Assembly (NCBI GenBank): GCA_001599755.1 | Contig: BCHX01000001.1 | Location: 2,852,001 to 2,916,000, forward strand | Origin: Gliomastix tumulicola | Lineage: Eukaryota > Ascomycota > Sordariomycetes > Hypocreales > Bionectriaceae | Reading direction: 5' to 3' | Length of the DNA: 64,000 bases | Shown: piece after piece, positions 19,677-30,125 of the stretch | Layout of the letters: every line of letters begins with the position of its first letter | How positions within the stretch are numbered: the first letter of the stretch is position 1 | Program-made: the position numbers and the translations under genes | The notes under the pieces: generated by a model | Told to the model about the DNA's origin: nothing | The model's database searches: none | Seen by the model: the letters and a program-made list of their open reading frames with translations, nothing else

Positions 19677-20754
19677 GATCGGAGGTTTGGTGTCTTATGT
19701 AAGCGCCCGGCGCGCACGGCGATTTCCAGGTTCGTACTGGTCGGGCGCTGGAATATTATGCGATAATATGATATGCAGCAGCAGTCTCGATAAATGAGAA
19801 CAGGATTGCTTGATAAGTCGCGCACGGCCGGCCTTGACGGTGACTCTTCTCAGCTGAAGATGGCTTTTTCAACTGCTCCATTTAATTAATTCCATTCCCG
19901 CCCCTCATCAACACGCCGCCGGACGGGAACGAAAAAATAAGAGGCCATCACACCATTTCCGCCAAACTGGGTCCCCCCCGATGTCGGTTCCGATTCATGA
20001 ACGAATGGCGACGACCGACTTGTTAACTAACATCTGGTGTAGGAAGGTTGTTGCTTCTTCGAGTCTTGCTTGCGATTGATTGCACGTGACGGGGTTTCGC
20101 GGAGGAACTCGTATCGATTTTCAATCTCTGGGGAGAAGGATTGATCGTCTTAGCAATCACTTAGTGAGAAAGACATGTATCAGATATCACAATGCCTGAC
20201 CGTACCATCCGCTATATGGCAGAGAAACCAGATCGACCCACCCCGGATGGCCGGCTGACTGACCTTTGTTTCACTGGTCATAGCGACTTCTGAATTCTGA
20301 TAACAGAGACCGGAAGCAACCGTAGGATGGCCCGAGAATGCTTGTCCATGTCTTGGTTGGTGGTTCACGACAGAGGCGGTCCAGTCATGTGTGGAACACG
20401 GTACTAGTAGTTGCTTTGTATCGGTGGGCATTATCATTACTCATATCGTATGTACAGCCATCTCATCACGCCGCTCGTGGCGGCAGAGGCCATTCAAACC
20501 ATGAACTGGCTGTATCCAAGTGCTCTCCCTCGTGCTTCCCACCTCCGGTTATTAGTGGCTGTGTAAGTAATTCCGTAGTGTGGCCCAGACAGTAGCGACT
20601 GTTTGTCTACCGCTTCATCCCAAAAACGCCGTCGTTGAAGTTGCAGCATATACTCTCACTCATATGACGCAGCCCGTGACTGCGTCCTCATCTGGTTTTC
20701 GTGTTTTTACTTTCTTGATGTCGCGTTTGTGGCCAAGCCTTGACGCGGCGTGCT
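19677..20754. other. Intergenic region
   Basis: A 1.08 kb gap between two minus-strand genes. It holds the PLP-enzyme promoter on its left side and the downstream region of the next gene on its right. I recognise no gene or structured element. Confidence 0.5.
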
Positions 20755-21792
20755 TCAGTGCACGCTCTGGCCCTCGGGCGTCACCGTGATCTTGGGGTGG
20801 TCCATGGACCCCAGCTCGGCGCCCGTTCCGCTCTGCCCTCGCTTGCGGCCCGGGATCAGGAAGCGGGACATGGACTCCTTGTCCTGGCTGTCCGAGAACT
20901 TGGAGAAGAACCCGCGCTTGCGCTGCTGCTGCTGCTGCTGCACCGCATGGGACTGGAGCTTCTGGTCGTCCAGGCCGACGTCCTCGAACGTCTCCTCGGC
21001 CGTGGGCGGCGGGTAGTCCATCTTGCGCTGGTAGTCCAGGGCCGAGCGCGGGTGCTGGGGGAAGCGGTAGGCGTCGAGGCTGGCTCGGGTCTGGCTGTCG
21101 TGGCGGCTGATGGGCGCCCGTGCGGTGATGTCCTGTGGGGGAAGAGGTGTTAGCATTTGCTGAGGAAAAGCTGAGTTGTCCGCTGTGCTGGCGCCCGAGG
21201 CTTGACACCACGGGCCAGTGCACCAGAGCCGAGAGGTAAGACGTACAAAAGACCGCCTGTAGGAGTCGAACGATTCCCTCGAGATGCCAAAGTGATCAAT
21301 GTCGCCAAAGCTGCTCTTGGTATCGGTCGAGGTTCGCGACAGATAGCGGCGGGGCCACTGGCCATGTTCCTCCGTGGGCGAGGGCTGTTGACATGTGATG
21401 CATGGTCAGCATGTGGTCAGGGAAAATCTCGGGTCGCAGCCACTGCTGAGACAACGGCTGCCACCCGATAGGAGGGTAGTCCAAGGAGAGACAACGTACA
21501 GGAAGATAGACACCGCTATCGACAACTGTTGTGGGCGCGCATGGTCAGTTCAAATACGTCTGGTGACATGATAACCGGCCGGTCTTCGGGAAGGGGGAGG
21601 GGGGGGGACCACTGCTGGTCACGCACCACTCATCTTGTACTCCCCAGTATCGTGGGATCTGGTCGTCGAGATGCTCAGCCCGGACTTGGAGCCAACGGTG
21701 TCGACGCGCTCGAAGCCGGGAGCATCGCTGCCGCTGTCGCTGTCTTCGTGGTTCACGCCGGGACGGCGAGCAAAAGGGTTGCGGATAGGCAT
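20755..21792 (-). CDS. Conserved fungal phosphosite-rich protein, four exons with a 26-base exon
   Basis: Exons 21792-21627, 21525-21500, 21384-21247 and 21132-20755 give 235 residues. Donors are GTGCGT, GTACGT and GTACGT, and all acceptors are CAG. Exon 2 is a 26-base microexon coding VVDSGVYLP across its joins. The protein starts PIRNPFARRPG, continues PGFERVDTVGSKSGLS, then SFGDIDHFGISRESFDSYRR, TAEETFEDVGLDD, a poly-Gln run and GFFSKFSDSQ, and ends near MDHPKITVTPEGQ. It resembles a conserved family of filamentous-fungal proteins without known function. Many Ser/Thr in basic contexts suggest phospho-regulation. It has no membrane segment. Confidence 0.8.
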
Positions 21793-24777
21793 GGTGAGAT
21801 AGAATGCGAGTTTCGTTTGGTTGGGATTCTTGGTGGGGGGATTGACGCTGTGTAGCCCCAAACCACTGCGACTACCGGTAATAATAGTACGTGTGCGCCC
21901 TGCAAGTGCCGGTGTCAGTAGTTGTTGCAAGTCGATGACGGTCGAGTCGCGATTGACGGGAGGATACGTAGAGGCTGGGCGATAGTAAGTGAAGATGTAA
22001 GAGACGCGAATAGACGCAGTCAGAAAAAGGAGAGGCGAACCAAAGATGCAAGTCAGAAAAACGGTCTGAGGGATGGGATTGACTTTTGACCTCGTGCTGG
22101 ATGGAGAGTGGGAAACGGCGAGATTTTAGACTCGGCGGGTGGAACAAGGACTCAGCCCGAGGCGGAGTGGGGAGATCGGCCAAATCTCACTATAGGAAAT
22201 GACCGTCCTCTGTAATAAGCCCTGACATACGATTTCCTGCAGTTAACCTGCAGTTGACCTGCAGCGTTCGACAGCAGCGCATTAGGCGAGCACGCTAAAT
22301 TACAGCGGGAGTCAGGTTCTCCTCGGCGTCCGTCAGCTAGGTCTCGCGTGAACAGAATTCCTCGTCAACTTCCCTGAGCAAAGATACGCACCCCGCCTAT
22401 CGATTTAATTGATGCAATGCAACTCTAGCCCAGCATGACCAATTGCAGCAAAAACCAGGTTCCTCGTCCCTCGGCTGCAGAGGCCTCATTCATCACAGGT
22501 GCTTGTCCGCGCCACGTAATGAGGTGACTTCTTGCGTCCCTCATCCGGCTAAGGGGCTCATCCATCCGGGGGCGGCAGGGCTATTCTTCTTGGACAGGCT
22601 TGGCTCGACGCTTACCGTCATCCATCCAATCCAGCGCCGGCCTTGTTTCAAGGTTGGGCTGGAATTTGGAATCTAGATCAGGACAATGATTCTATCGCCC
22701 CGATCGTCCTGGGTCGCGAGAGCAGGAAGACCGGCAGACGGAACGAGAAGAAGCCGAGCACCACAGCACTAAGACCTGATGGATAGCCATCTCCCAATTC
22801 GCGACGAGCCTGGCAAGCCTGGGCGAATGCAAATTGCCAATGTCGGACACTTATTGCGACCCGACGCTCTAAGTCCGATTTTTCTTCTTGCCGTTTTTCC
22901 ATCACCCGGTTTTCTTCTGTTGCACCGGCCTCGGGTCCAATCATCCTGAGACACGAACGCGATAAAATCTCGCCACGACAGCCCCAGCCGTCCCTGCATT
23001 TGGTGCAAAGATTTGGAAGATCTTGATGTTCCTTCGACCAGCTCCAACTAACGGTGGACTGTGTGGGCAGCCAGGGGAGCTGCCTTCTCCCACAGTACGA
23101 GGATCGAGAGACGTCCACCGTACACATCGCAGCGTCAACGCGACCCCGGTTTGTTCGGCGATTCCTTGGGATCTGCCCTTCCGAAACCAGTAGGTAATCC
23201 ATGGGCGGAGGCCCGTCAGCAGGCGAGCAGCGCTACCCATCCGGCCGGTCTGCCCCCGATGACTACTTAGACTGAGGAATCGTGCCCATCATCGTGGCGC
23301 AGGAAAGGCTTAGATAGGAACTTGGGGCGCGCATCGTGGATGATAGGCTCGCTGTGCTATTCCACACCCTCAACTTGGGGCATCCGTGCCAATGACCATG
23401 ACACAATGTCCACTTGGCAAGCAACCCTTTCGCTGCTCTGCTGCTAGCACTTCGTCCGAACGGCCGAGACTCCCGGCCACGTGAACACAGTCATCCATTA
23501 CCCAGCAAGGGCGAATGCAGCCACGCTCCCGATCGTCGGTGTGCTGGCTTTGTTGTCTGCGGGGCCGTCTTTGTGGTGGTGTGCATCTTTGTGCCTCATC
23601 CTGTCTTGAGTCTATAACTGAGGGCAGCATGGGATGGGTGACGGGTCGCACGGCGGCGCATGGCAGTCAGCCGCCAGCATTGTCTTTTCTATAGTTGAGC
23701 CGATCGAGCCGTGAATTGCCTCGCGCCGCGTACCAACTCTCACTATAGCTTCGCGGAACATGAGTGGTAGGTGGTGCTTACTGGTGATGATCCGCCATTG
23801 TGTTGCCATGTCCTCGCCTCCTGCCGCTATCCGTCTTGTGTTGCACCAGATGTAACCCGCCATTTCCTCGAATGCTTCCCGCCCCGAGTCAGGCGTCCAG
23901 AGTATGGTCCTTGTGGGAGGGCAGGCCAGCTGGTGGCTTATGGGGATGTGGCATCGGTTGTGCTGGCCTCGTCGCATTCGTCTCAGGAGGCGGCCCTGGC
24001 GGCTGGAAGTGACAGTGACCCCTTCGCCGGGCATTCGTGGCAGTGAGCCAAGACGGTTGTCTATTCGACACTTGCCGTGAGGGGATACGCAACCCGTCAC
24101 GCACCGATTGGATATACTATCATGCTCCGAGACAATTCTCGTGACAGGGTGCTCATGCTCCGACTCGGGATCAGATCCGAAGATGATTGCCCGGAACCAC
24201 TGACGGGAATGATTTCGCAAAGTTCTTCGAGTTCTGGTTGCGTCTGCCTCTATTTAGGTCTTCTCAATTGCAAGAGTGCAGAGTGAGGTGATGGTGATGG
24301 GTAAGTACTTTAGTACCTGTAAATGATTCTTCGTGCTGTGCGTTATGGCAAGATGCTCTCCTGAGCACCTTCCCACTTTCTTCTCAAAGTTGAGAAGGTG
24401 CAGTCGCGTAAAGTATCCACGATGTCAAGCGAATTGCCTCCTTGGCCTTGACGCGGCTGCAAAAATGTCGACCGCGACTGCCTTCCATTTCTGACCTCGA
24501 CTCAGCGGCAACCTCTGAAACTGACCGCCTGTTCTCACTTTTCCCTGGTGAACTGCGACTTTCTCAGCACACAACCACCAGCAGCATACATGTTCACCGA
24601 TTTACCGCTAGTCCATGACCTCGAGGCTGCATAGCCGCATTTTTTGGTCCCTTTCTTTCCTTTCTTTTGGCTCTCATTCTTCTGGTCTTTCTTTTTGGAC
24701 GAATCCTTCTCTAGTCATCAGTTCAAGAATCTTGGGACAACAGCAGAAACAGGTCCTTTCGATGACCAAGTCTCGCC
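21793..24777. other. 3 kb gene-poor region
   Basis: No gene is supported on either strand. Open frames up to about 200 codons exist but have random-looking composition. There is an inverted repeat with 8-base arms at 24380-24397. The right end, just before 24778, is pyrimidine-rich and is probably the promoter of the next gene. Confidence 0.55.
24380..24397. repeat. Short perfect inverted repeat
   Basis: Arms CTTCTCAA and TTGAGAAG are separated by AG. An outer CACCTTC / GAAGGTG pair (from 24367 to 24400) partly extends the symmetry. It could be a hairpin or a dimeric protein-binding site. Confidence 0.6.
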
Positions 24778-25750
24778 ATGATCGGTAGCTTCTTCCTAGG
24801 ATGGGAGCTATGGCAACAAATGACATTTGTGAGTCTGTACGACCTCCAGATCGCTCCACAGACTAACCAACGACGCAATCCAGGTTCTGGCGTGTTCCAT
24901 CGTCGTCGTCTTCGGATTGGGACTTGCGAGGCTGTGGTGGACGAATCGGTCTATGCAAAAGTTGGAACTGCTCGATGCAGAGAAGCGCGCGAGGAGATCG
25001 GACATGCAGCGCTGCGGCGTCGACTCTATGATCATCGATGACATACCCTTCGGGGTCCGGGCAATCCAGCGAGGCATTGAAGTAGAGGGCATATGGATAT
25101 CGAATGCCAACACGCCGCAGCTCAGCCAGGTCGCCTCATCCGCTACTCTGATCGGCGACAAACCCACGTCTTTCGACTCGAGGGCGACGCCCCACGCCGG
25201 GGTGCCTATCTCCAATCAAACGCAATTGGTGTCGCCTGCGTCGACCACGGATGAAGAGCCCAAGACTGAGCCACGGCCCGTCATGGGCCCTGGGTTTCCC
25301 CCGGCGACAACATACCATTCTATCGCGCGGCCTCATCCTGGCGCGAGGCGCCTACAGAGCACGACTGATGCGACCCCTCGCTCGTCTCTCAACAACTTCG
25401 CTCCCAGAACCAGAGGCCACCCGAATCAGAATAGGAACTGGCCACCGGTCCCGAATAGCAAAGTCTCCCTTCATACCGTAGACACCCCAACTCATAGCCC
25501 TATCAACCGCGGCAAAGAGAATCTGGCTCGAGAAGCTCCTCGAACACGGGAACATCGACATCGTGAGCACCGCCGCGAAGATTACCTAGCGAAGGTTGAT
25601 CCAAACGCACGGAGAGAGGCGGAGCGACAGGCTGAGACTATCCATGAGGAGAAGTACGACAGCCAAAGCCACGGAGACCAGAACGACCCTGCCCGCAGAC
25701 CGCGCAGGCAGAGGGTGTCGAGACAAACAGCGAGGCCGCAACCGAGATAG
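24778..25750 (+). CDS. Conserved fungal membrane-anchored protein of unknown function
   Basis: Two exons, 24778-24828 and 24884-25750, give 305 residues. The 55-base intron has donor GTGAGT, an ACTAAC branch site and acceptor ATCCAG. Exon 1 encodes 17 residues. Together with the start of exon 2 (VLACSIVVVFGLGLARLWW) it forms an N-terminal transmembrane helix followed by basic residues, so the bulk is probably cytosolic. A conserved-looking block DDIPFGVRAIQRGIEVEGIW sits near residue 65. The rest is polar and disordered-looking, with an Arg/His/Glu-rich C-terminus (HREHRREDYLAKVDPNARRE). I do not recognise a named family. Confidence 0.72.
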
Positions 25751-26189
25751 GAGGAGACATTGTTGAGCTAGCGATACCATATATAAGGCTTGGGTTATAT
25801 CTTTGAAGGAGTCCCCTCGACGGCAGACAGCTTAGCGGAGATAATTATTGACAGCACATATGGGAGCCGATCTTTCGGGATCGAAACTTCGCGAATCAGG
25901 AGAATGATCAACGTACTTTCTGCGAGACATTGTGCAAATGACTTGTATCATACCCGCGGGAACAACAACACCATAGAGACTCCCGTCCCGGGTCTTCTCC
26001 GATCGTAGTCCGATGCTCGGTGCTAAGTGTGGAGATCTCGATGTCGTGATGCCCCGACTCCTCAACGTGAAGTGAAAAGAAGCACAGAGCCGTCAGTCGA
26101 TTCTGTGCTGTTGTTTGATGCATTTCGGCTTATATCAGCACACATTTTCTCCATCCCTCCAAATCTCATCCTAAGAAAACCTAGCAGCC
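25751..26189. promoter_or_regulatory. Intergenic region / methyltransferase promoter
   Basis: A 439-base gap between two plus-strand genes. It contains the downstream region of the membrane protein gene and the promoter of the methyltransferase. No specific element is recognised. Confidence 0.4.
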
Positions 26190-27213
26190 ATGACTGCCAT
26201 CCACCAAACCGCCACCACGGGCTTCGGCAACGCCAACGCCTACGACAAGCACCGTCCCACGTACCCGCCCACCGCCGTCCAGGACATCCTCGAGCACCTC
26301 GATCTCGCGGGGAAGCCCGGCGCCAGGATCGTGGACCTCGCCGCCGGCACGGGGAAGCTGACGGAGGTGCTGGCGGCCCGGGAGGAAGGGTTCCAGATCC
26401 TGGCCGTCGAGCCGCACGACGCGATGCGCTGGACGCTAGAGGAGAAGAGGTTGAGGGGCGTCGAGACGAGGGATGGGACGGCGGAGGTGATGGGGGTTGA
26501 GGAAGGGTGGGCGGACGGGGTGGTTGTTGCGCAGGTATGTGAAGAGAGGGTTCGCTTCGAGTTGGTGATTGCTGAGGGTGGTGAGACTGACGACTCTGTT
26601 GATGAGATAGGCATTTCATTGGTTAGTTGTCGCTCTTTGCGTGGTTCGCGCAGGTGCTCGTTGAAGGTCACTAAGGGATGTCAGGTTCGCCACGTTGGAG
26701 GCGCTTCGGGAGATCCGCCGCGTGCTCAAGCCGGGAGGCAAGCTCGCTCTGGTCTGGAACGTCGAGGACTGTAAGCAACATCACGGCCATCATGTATAAC
26801 ATACTTCTAGAGGCTGAACCAAAATCATCGCAGGGAACAAGCCCAAGGCCTGGCCCGCGGCCTCCAAGACGGAGCAGGCCCTCAACGACCTCATGCACGA
26901 CTCGCAGACAGACGGGCAGCCCAGCGTGCGCAACGACGCCTGGCGCGGCATCTTCGACCAGCAGCAGACGGACCTCTTCTCGACGCCGCTCGGCGCGGGC
27001 AGCAAGGAATGGAACGTCTGGCTGGAGCCCGAGGCGCTGTATGACCGGATGCGGACCATCAGCCACGTTGCGATGCTGGAGGGCGACGAGCTGGCGGCGT
27101 TCCGGGCGAGGTTTGACGCAGCGCTGCAGCAGGAGGGCGGCGCGAGATGGAATGAGAAGGGGGAGGTTGCAGTGCACGCGGTGACGGCGTACTGGTGGAC
27201 GACGAGGCTGTGA
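26190..27213 (+). CDS. Class I SAM-dependent methyltransferase with 11-base exon
   Basis: Four exons, 26190-26534, 26611-26621, 26685-26770 and 26834-27213, give 273 residues. Exon 2 is only 11 bases, yet it supplies the AFHW part of the conserved QAFHWFATLEAL segment. Its flanks are a clean GATAG acceptor and a GTTAGT donor. Glycine-rich motif I DLAAGTGK (49-56), the acidic motif II end in AVEPH, and VLKPGGKLALVWN are typical of the Methyltransf_11 group. Fungal relatives include trans-aconitate-type and CRG1-like methyltransferases that methylate small carboxylates or lipids. The substrate here is unknown. It converges with lsm6, 119 bases away. Confidence 0.87.
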
Positions 27214-27332
27214 GGTCAGAGAAGAGAAGGAAGCGAGTATCATATATATGTAGCAAGTAGTAAAGGTTCTGTGAGCACAGCCAGGAAGAAAAGTCATTCA
27301 TTCATTTTTTTTATGACCGCCGTGATAAAAAC

Positions 27333-27731
27333 TCATGAGTCTGCTGAGATGTACATAACTGCGGCGGTGAGTGTCAGCAAACAATGCAGCTTCACATCAG
27401 GCCAGCCCTGGGATACTCACCGTTGTTCCCTCGGACAAAGGCGTCACCGTATTCCCTGCGCTTGGCCCCGTTCACCCATTCCGCCGTCTTCTCCAGCGCG
27501 ATGTTCATGTAGCCGTCCACGGACTGGAGCTCTCCTGCTGGCTGTCAGCCTCTGCTCAGCTCCTTTGGAGTCGCAGCAACGTGGTGGTAGCGTCGCCGCC
27601 TCGACATCAGACATCTCACCTTTGTACACGACGCCCGAGTTGAGCTTGACGGTAACGGGGTTCCCGATGATGTCGCTGAGGAAGCTGGAAGGGTCCTTGC
27701 CCTCGCCCTGGCTGGGGTTGCCGTTCTCCAT
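27333..27731 (-). CDS. lsm6: U6 snRNA-associated Sm-like protein LSM6
   Basis: Three exons, 27731-27620, 27534-27421 and 27358-27333, give 83 residues, close to the family's usual size. Donors are GTGAGA and GTGAGT, and acceptors are CAGCAG and CCGCAG. The last coding exon is 26 bases (VMYISADS). The Sm1 motif is SFLSDIIGNPVTVKLNSG with YKGEL, and Sm2 is FVRGNNVMYIS. KRREYGDAFVRGNN is the LSM6-specific stretch. LSM6 is part of the LSM1-7 ring (mRNA decay) and the LSM2-8 ring (U6 stability). Unspliced, the frame would diverge after YKG, so the introns are required. Confidence 0.95.
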
Positions 27732-28246
27732 GTTGGTTCGGATTGAGATGAGATGAGACTGCTGTGAGATCAGAGAGCGATGCGGAAGATGTTCGATACG
27801 CTGTCTTTCAATGGGCGGTGTTCCGATTGCTGAAAAATGCGTCCTTCTGTTGTGTGTGTGAGGATGTCGTTGGTCACTTGTGCGGCGGGTTGAGCTTCGA
27901 TGAAGGAAGTCTGAAGGGTGACAAATAGCTGTGCGTACCTTTTAGTCACTCTCTGACCCCACCAAAATTTCCAACGCGTTGAGCTGCACGGTCGCCTTCA
28001 GCTGCTTTGGCTGACAAGTGCCCCGTCCTCGTCCCATTGGCGAACCGTCGCCTTGCGCCTTGCCAACATCCACCTCTTTCCCATCTCTACTTCATCCCAC
28101 GCCAATTCATCGATATCCTCACGTTGCGCGCCACTCAACACAAACCACGTCTCGGGTACATTGCATCCAGATTCGCGTCTGTGCATCTTAGTACCCAAAG
28201 CAAAGGCAGATAGATGCCCGTGGGCTACTGGTACTACTAAGTCACC
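27732..28246. promoter_or_regulatory. Divergent promoter region, lsm6 / rad60-like
   Basis: A 515-base gap between divergent start codons. It serves both a core RNA gene and the SUMO-domain gene. No specific site is recognised. Confidence 0.4.
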
Positions 28247-29785
28247 ATGGCGGACGCCCTCCCACCTGCCACGAAGATGAAGAAGCTCCCTTTCAAGCCG
28301 ACGGCCCTGCGGAGGCTCAACGCGACGGCGAGCTCATCCTCCCCCGGGCCGAGCGCGACCCCCGACACGTCACCGGCGACGGCGGCGACACCAGCGAAGC
28401 AGGACGACGAGGACGACGGGCTCGCCCTGTTCCGGCGCTCCAAGGAGATGGCGCTGAAGGTCGCAGCTCACCACGAGGAGCAAAGTAGGCGGAAGCAGCG
28501 AAAAGCCGAGAAGGAAAGGGAGAAGGAGAAGGAAGCCGAGAGGAGAGCAGCGATGAGGCCTGGCGAGGATCCGAAGAGCCCGCCTCAACAACAAAGGAAG
28601 CGGTCTCTGCTGGACGACGATCCGTTTGTCGTTGCTCCCCTCGGAGGTGATGATGGGGTCAACGACGAGGCGCCTGGTCCACCACCAGTACATGCGACGG
28701 GCAGCACCGAATTAGTCACACCACCACCTTCGAAGCGCACGAGGACCGACGACGAATCAACGGGCAGGAGGTCAAGCAGGAGGAGCACACGAGACGACGC
28801 GCCTGAGCCTGAGGCCTCGCCTACGACAAGACGGACAAGTCGGTCTATGGCAGCGGAAGGCACTAGCAGTGCCCCTCTCGTCCTCTTAGACTCCGACTCC
28901 GAAGACGCAGTACCAGCTCCTCCAGCTCCTCCAGCTCGACGGCGGCGGCGACGACGCAGCAGCAGCAGCAGCAGCAGCAGCATCCACTCCATCCCCCAGC
29001 AGGGGCCGACCGCCACCGCCGAGGAAATCGAGGACGAAGACGACGACGTCGCGAAATACATCAAGATAGCAGAGGAGAACAGGGCCCGGATGCTCGCGCA
29101 GCACAACGCCGGCGCCAACGCCAAGCCGCGCAAGGTCGACATCCTCATCAGCAGCCCCATCCCGGGCTCCAAGCCCTGCCAGATCAAGTACTTCTTCGAC
29201 CGGCCGCTCGTCCTCGTGCGCAACGCCTGGATCCAGCGCCAGCAGGGCGTGCCCATGCCCGAGACCGACGACCTCATCCTCACGTGGCGCTGCAGCAAGG
29301 TGTACAACAACTCGTCGCTGCTCGACCTCGGCATCCGCCCCTTTGGCGAGTACGGCGTCTTCGCCGAGGGCGGGAGCAGCAGCGGGCTTGATGACACCAA
29401 GGTGCACTTGGAGATATGGACTTCGAAGCTCCTGGAGGATCATCTGGCCGAGGAGCAGCGGCGGAGGAAGCGTGCCGCGGGAGACGTGTCTGATGATGAT
29501 GACGAAGACGGTGGCGGCGGCGGCGATGTGCGGACGCAGGAGCCTGTCGAGGAGCGACGCAAGTTCAAGGTCAACCTGAAGGCCCGTGACTACGAGGAGA
29601 TGGGTCTGACGGTGCTCCTGGAGACTACGGCAGAGACGTTGATGACCGCCTTCCGCTCACATCGAGCGATTCCACCTGAGAAGGAGATCTCGCTACGGTT
29701 CGACGGAGATCAGCTCGAGGAGCACGTCACGATGGAGGAGGCGGGCGTCGACGAGATGGACACCATCGAGGTCCATATCAAGTGA
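28247..29785 (+). CDS. rad60: RAD60 / ESC2 / NIP45-like protein with SUMO-like domains
   Basis: Single exon of 512 residues. The N-terminal half is disordered, with basic, Pro-rich and acidic patches and a serine run from an AGC repeat near residue 240. It includes VLLDSDSED near residue 210, which looks like a SUMO-interacting motif. Two ubiquitin-like modules follow: one around residues 298-400 (KVDILISSPIPG through LEIWTSKLL) and a C-terminal Rad60-SLD around 438-512 (KFKVNLKARDYEEMGLTV through MDTIEVHIK). This domain order matches fission yeast Rad60 and budding yeast Esc2, which work with SUMO and SMC5/6 in replication-fork and recombination repair. The C-terminus lacks a GG, as expected for a fixed SUMO mimic. 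Confidence 0.85.
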   Translation: MADALPPATKMKKLPFKPTALRRLNATASSSSPGPSATPDTSPATAATPAKQDDEDDGLALFRRSKEMALKVAAHHEEQSRRKQRKAEKEREKEKEAERRAAMRPGEDPKSPPQQQRKRSLLDDDPFVVAPLGGDDGVNDEAPGPPPVHATGSTELVTPPPSKRTRTDDESTGRRSSRRSTRDDAPEPEASPTTRRTSRSMAAEGTSSAPLVLLDSDSEDAVPAPPAPPARRRRRRRSSSSSSSSIHSIPQQGPTATAEEIEDEDDDVAKYIKIAEENRARMLAQHNAGANAKPRKVDILISSPIPGSKPCQIKYFFDRPLVLVRNAWIQRQQGVPMPETDDLILTWRCSKVYNNSSLLDLGIRPFGEYGVFAEGGSSSGLDDTKVHLEIWTSKLLEDHLAEEQRRRKRAAGDVSDDDDEDGGGGGDVRTQEPVEERRKFKVNLKARDYEEMGLTVLLETTAETLMTAFRSHRAIPPEKEISLRFDGDQLEEHVTMEEAGVDEMDTIEVHIK

Positions 29786-30125
29786 AATTAAACGGGCGTA
29801 GTAGTACTTCTTTGCATAGTAGCTAGGTGTTTGTTTGTCTAGTACAGGCCACGGGCATGCCGTGGGGGATTGGGATGGTATTTGGAACCAGGCGGGAGTT
29901 TCAATAACGATACCCAGGACTTTGATTTATGTTTTCTTTTTTCTTATAGCCATAGCTCGACGAAATTTACGCTTGACGATTACGATACCACACAAGTATC
30001 ATCTTGACCACGATGGACGGACGTCTCAAGGCTTTTCAAATCTTACCATCCTCGCGGTCGAAAAAACACTTGAGCTCCTAGAACATTCTGGTTTTCCTTG
30101 AACTATGTGCCACTCAGAGCAATCC
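29786..30125. other. Convergent 3' intergenic region
   Basis: A 340-base gap between the rad60-like gene (+) and the GH43 gene (-). It is T-rich in the middle and contains no gene. Confidence 0.5.

Noticed and set aside
23612..24220. 202-codon minus-strand frame in the 3 kb gap
   Set aside because: The translation is rich in Arg, His, Cys and Pro without motifs or a plausible domain. There is no splice-supported extension, so it is likely chance.
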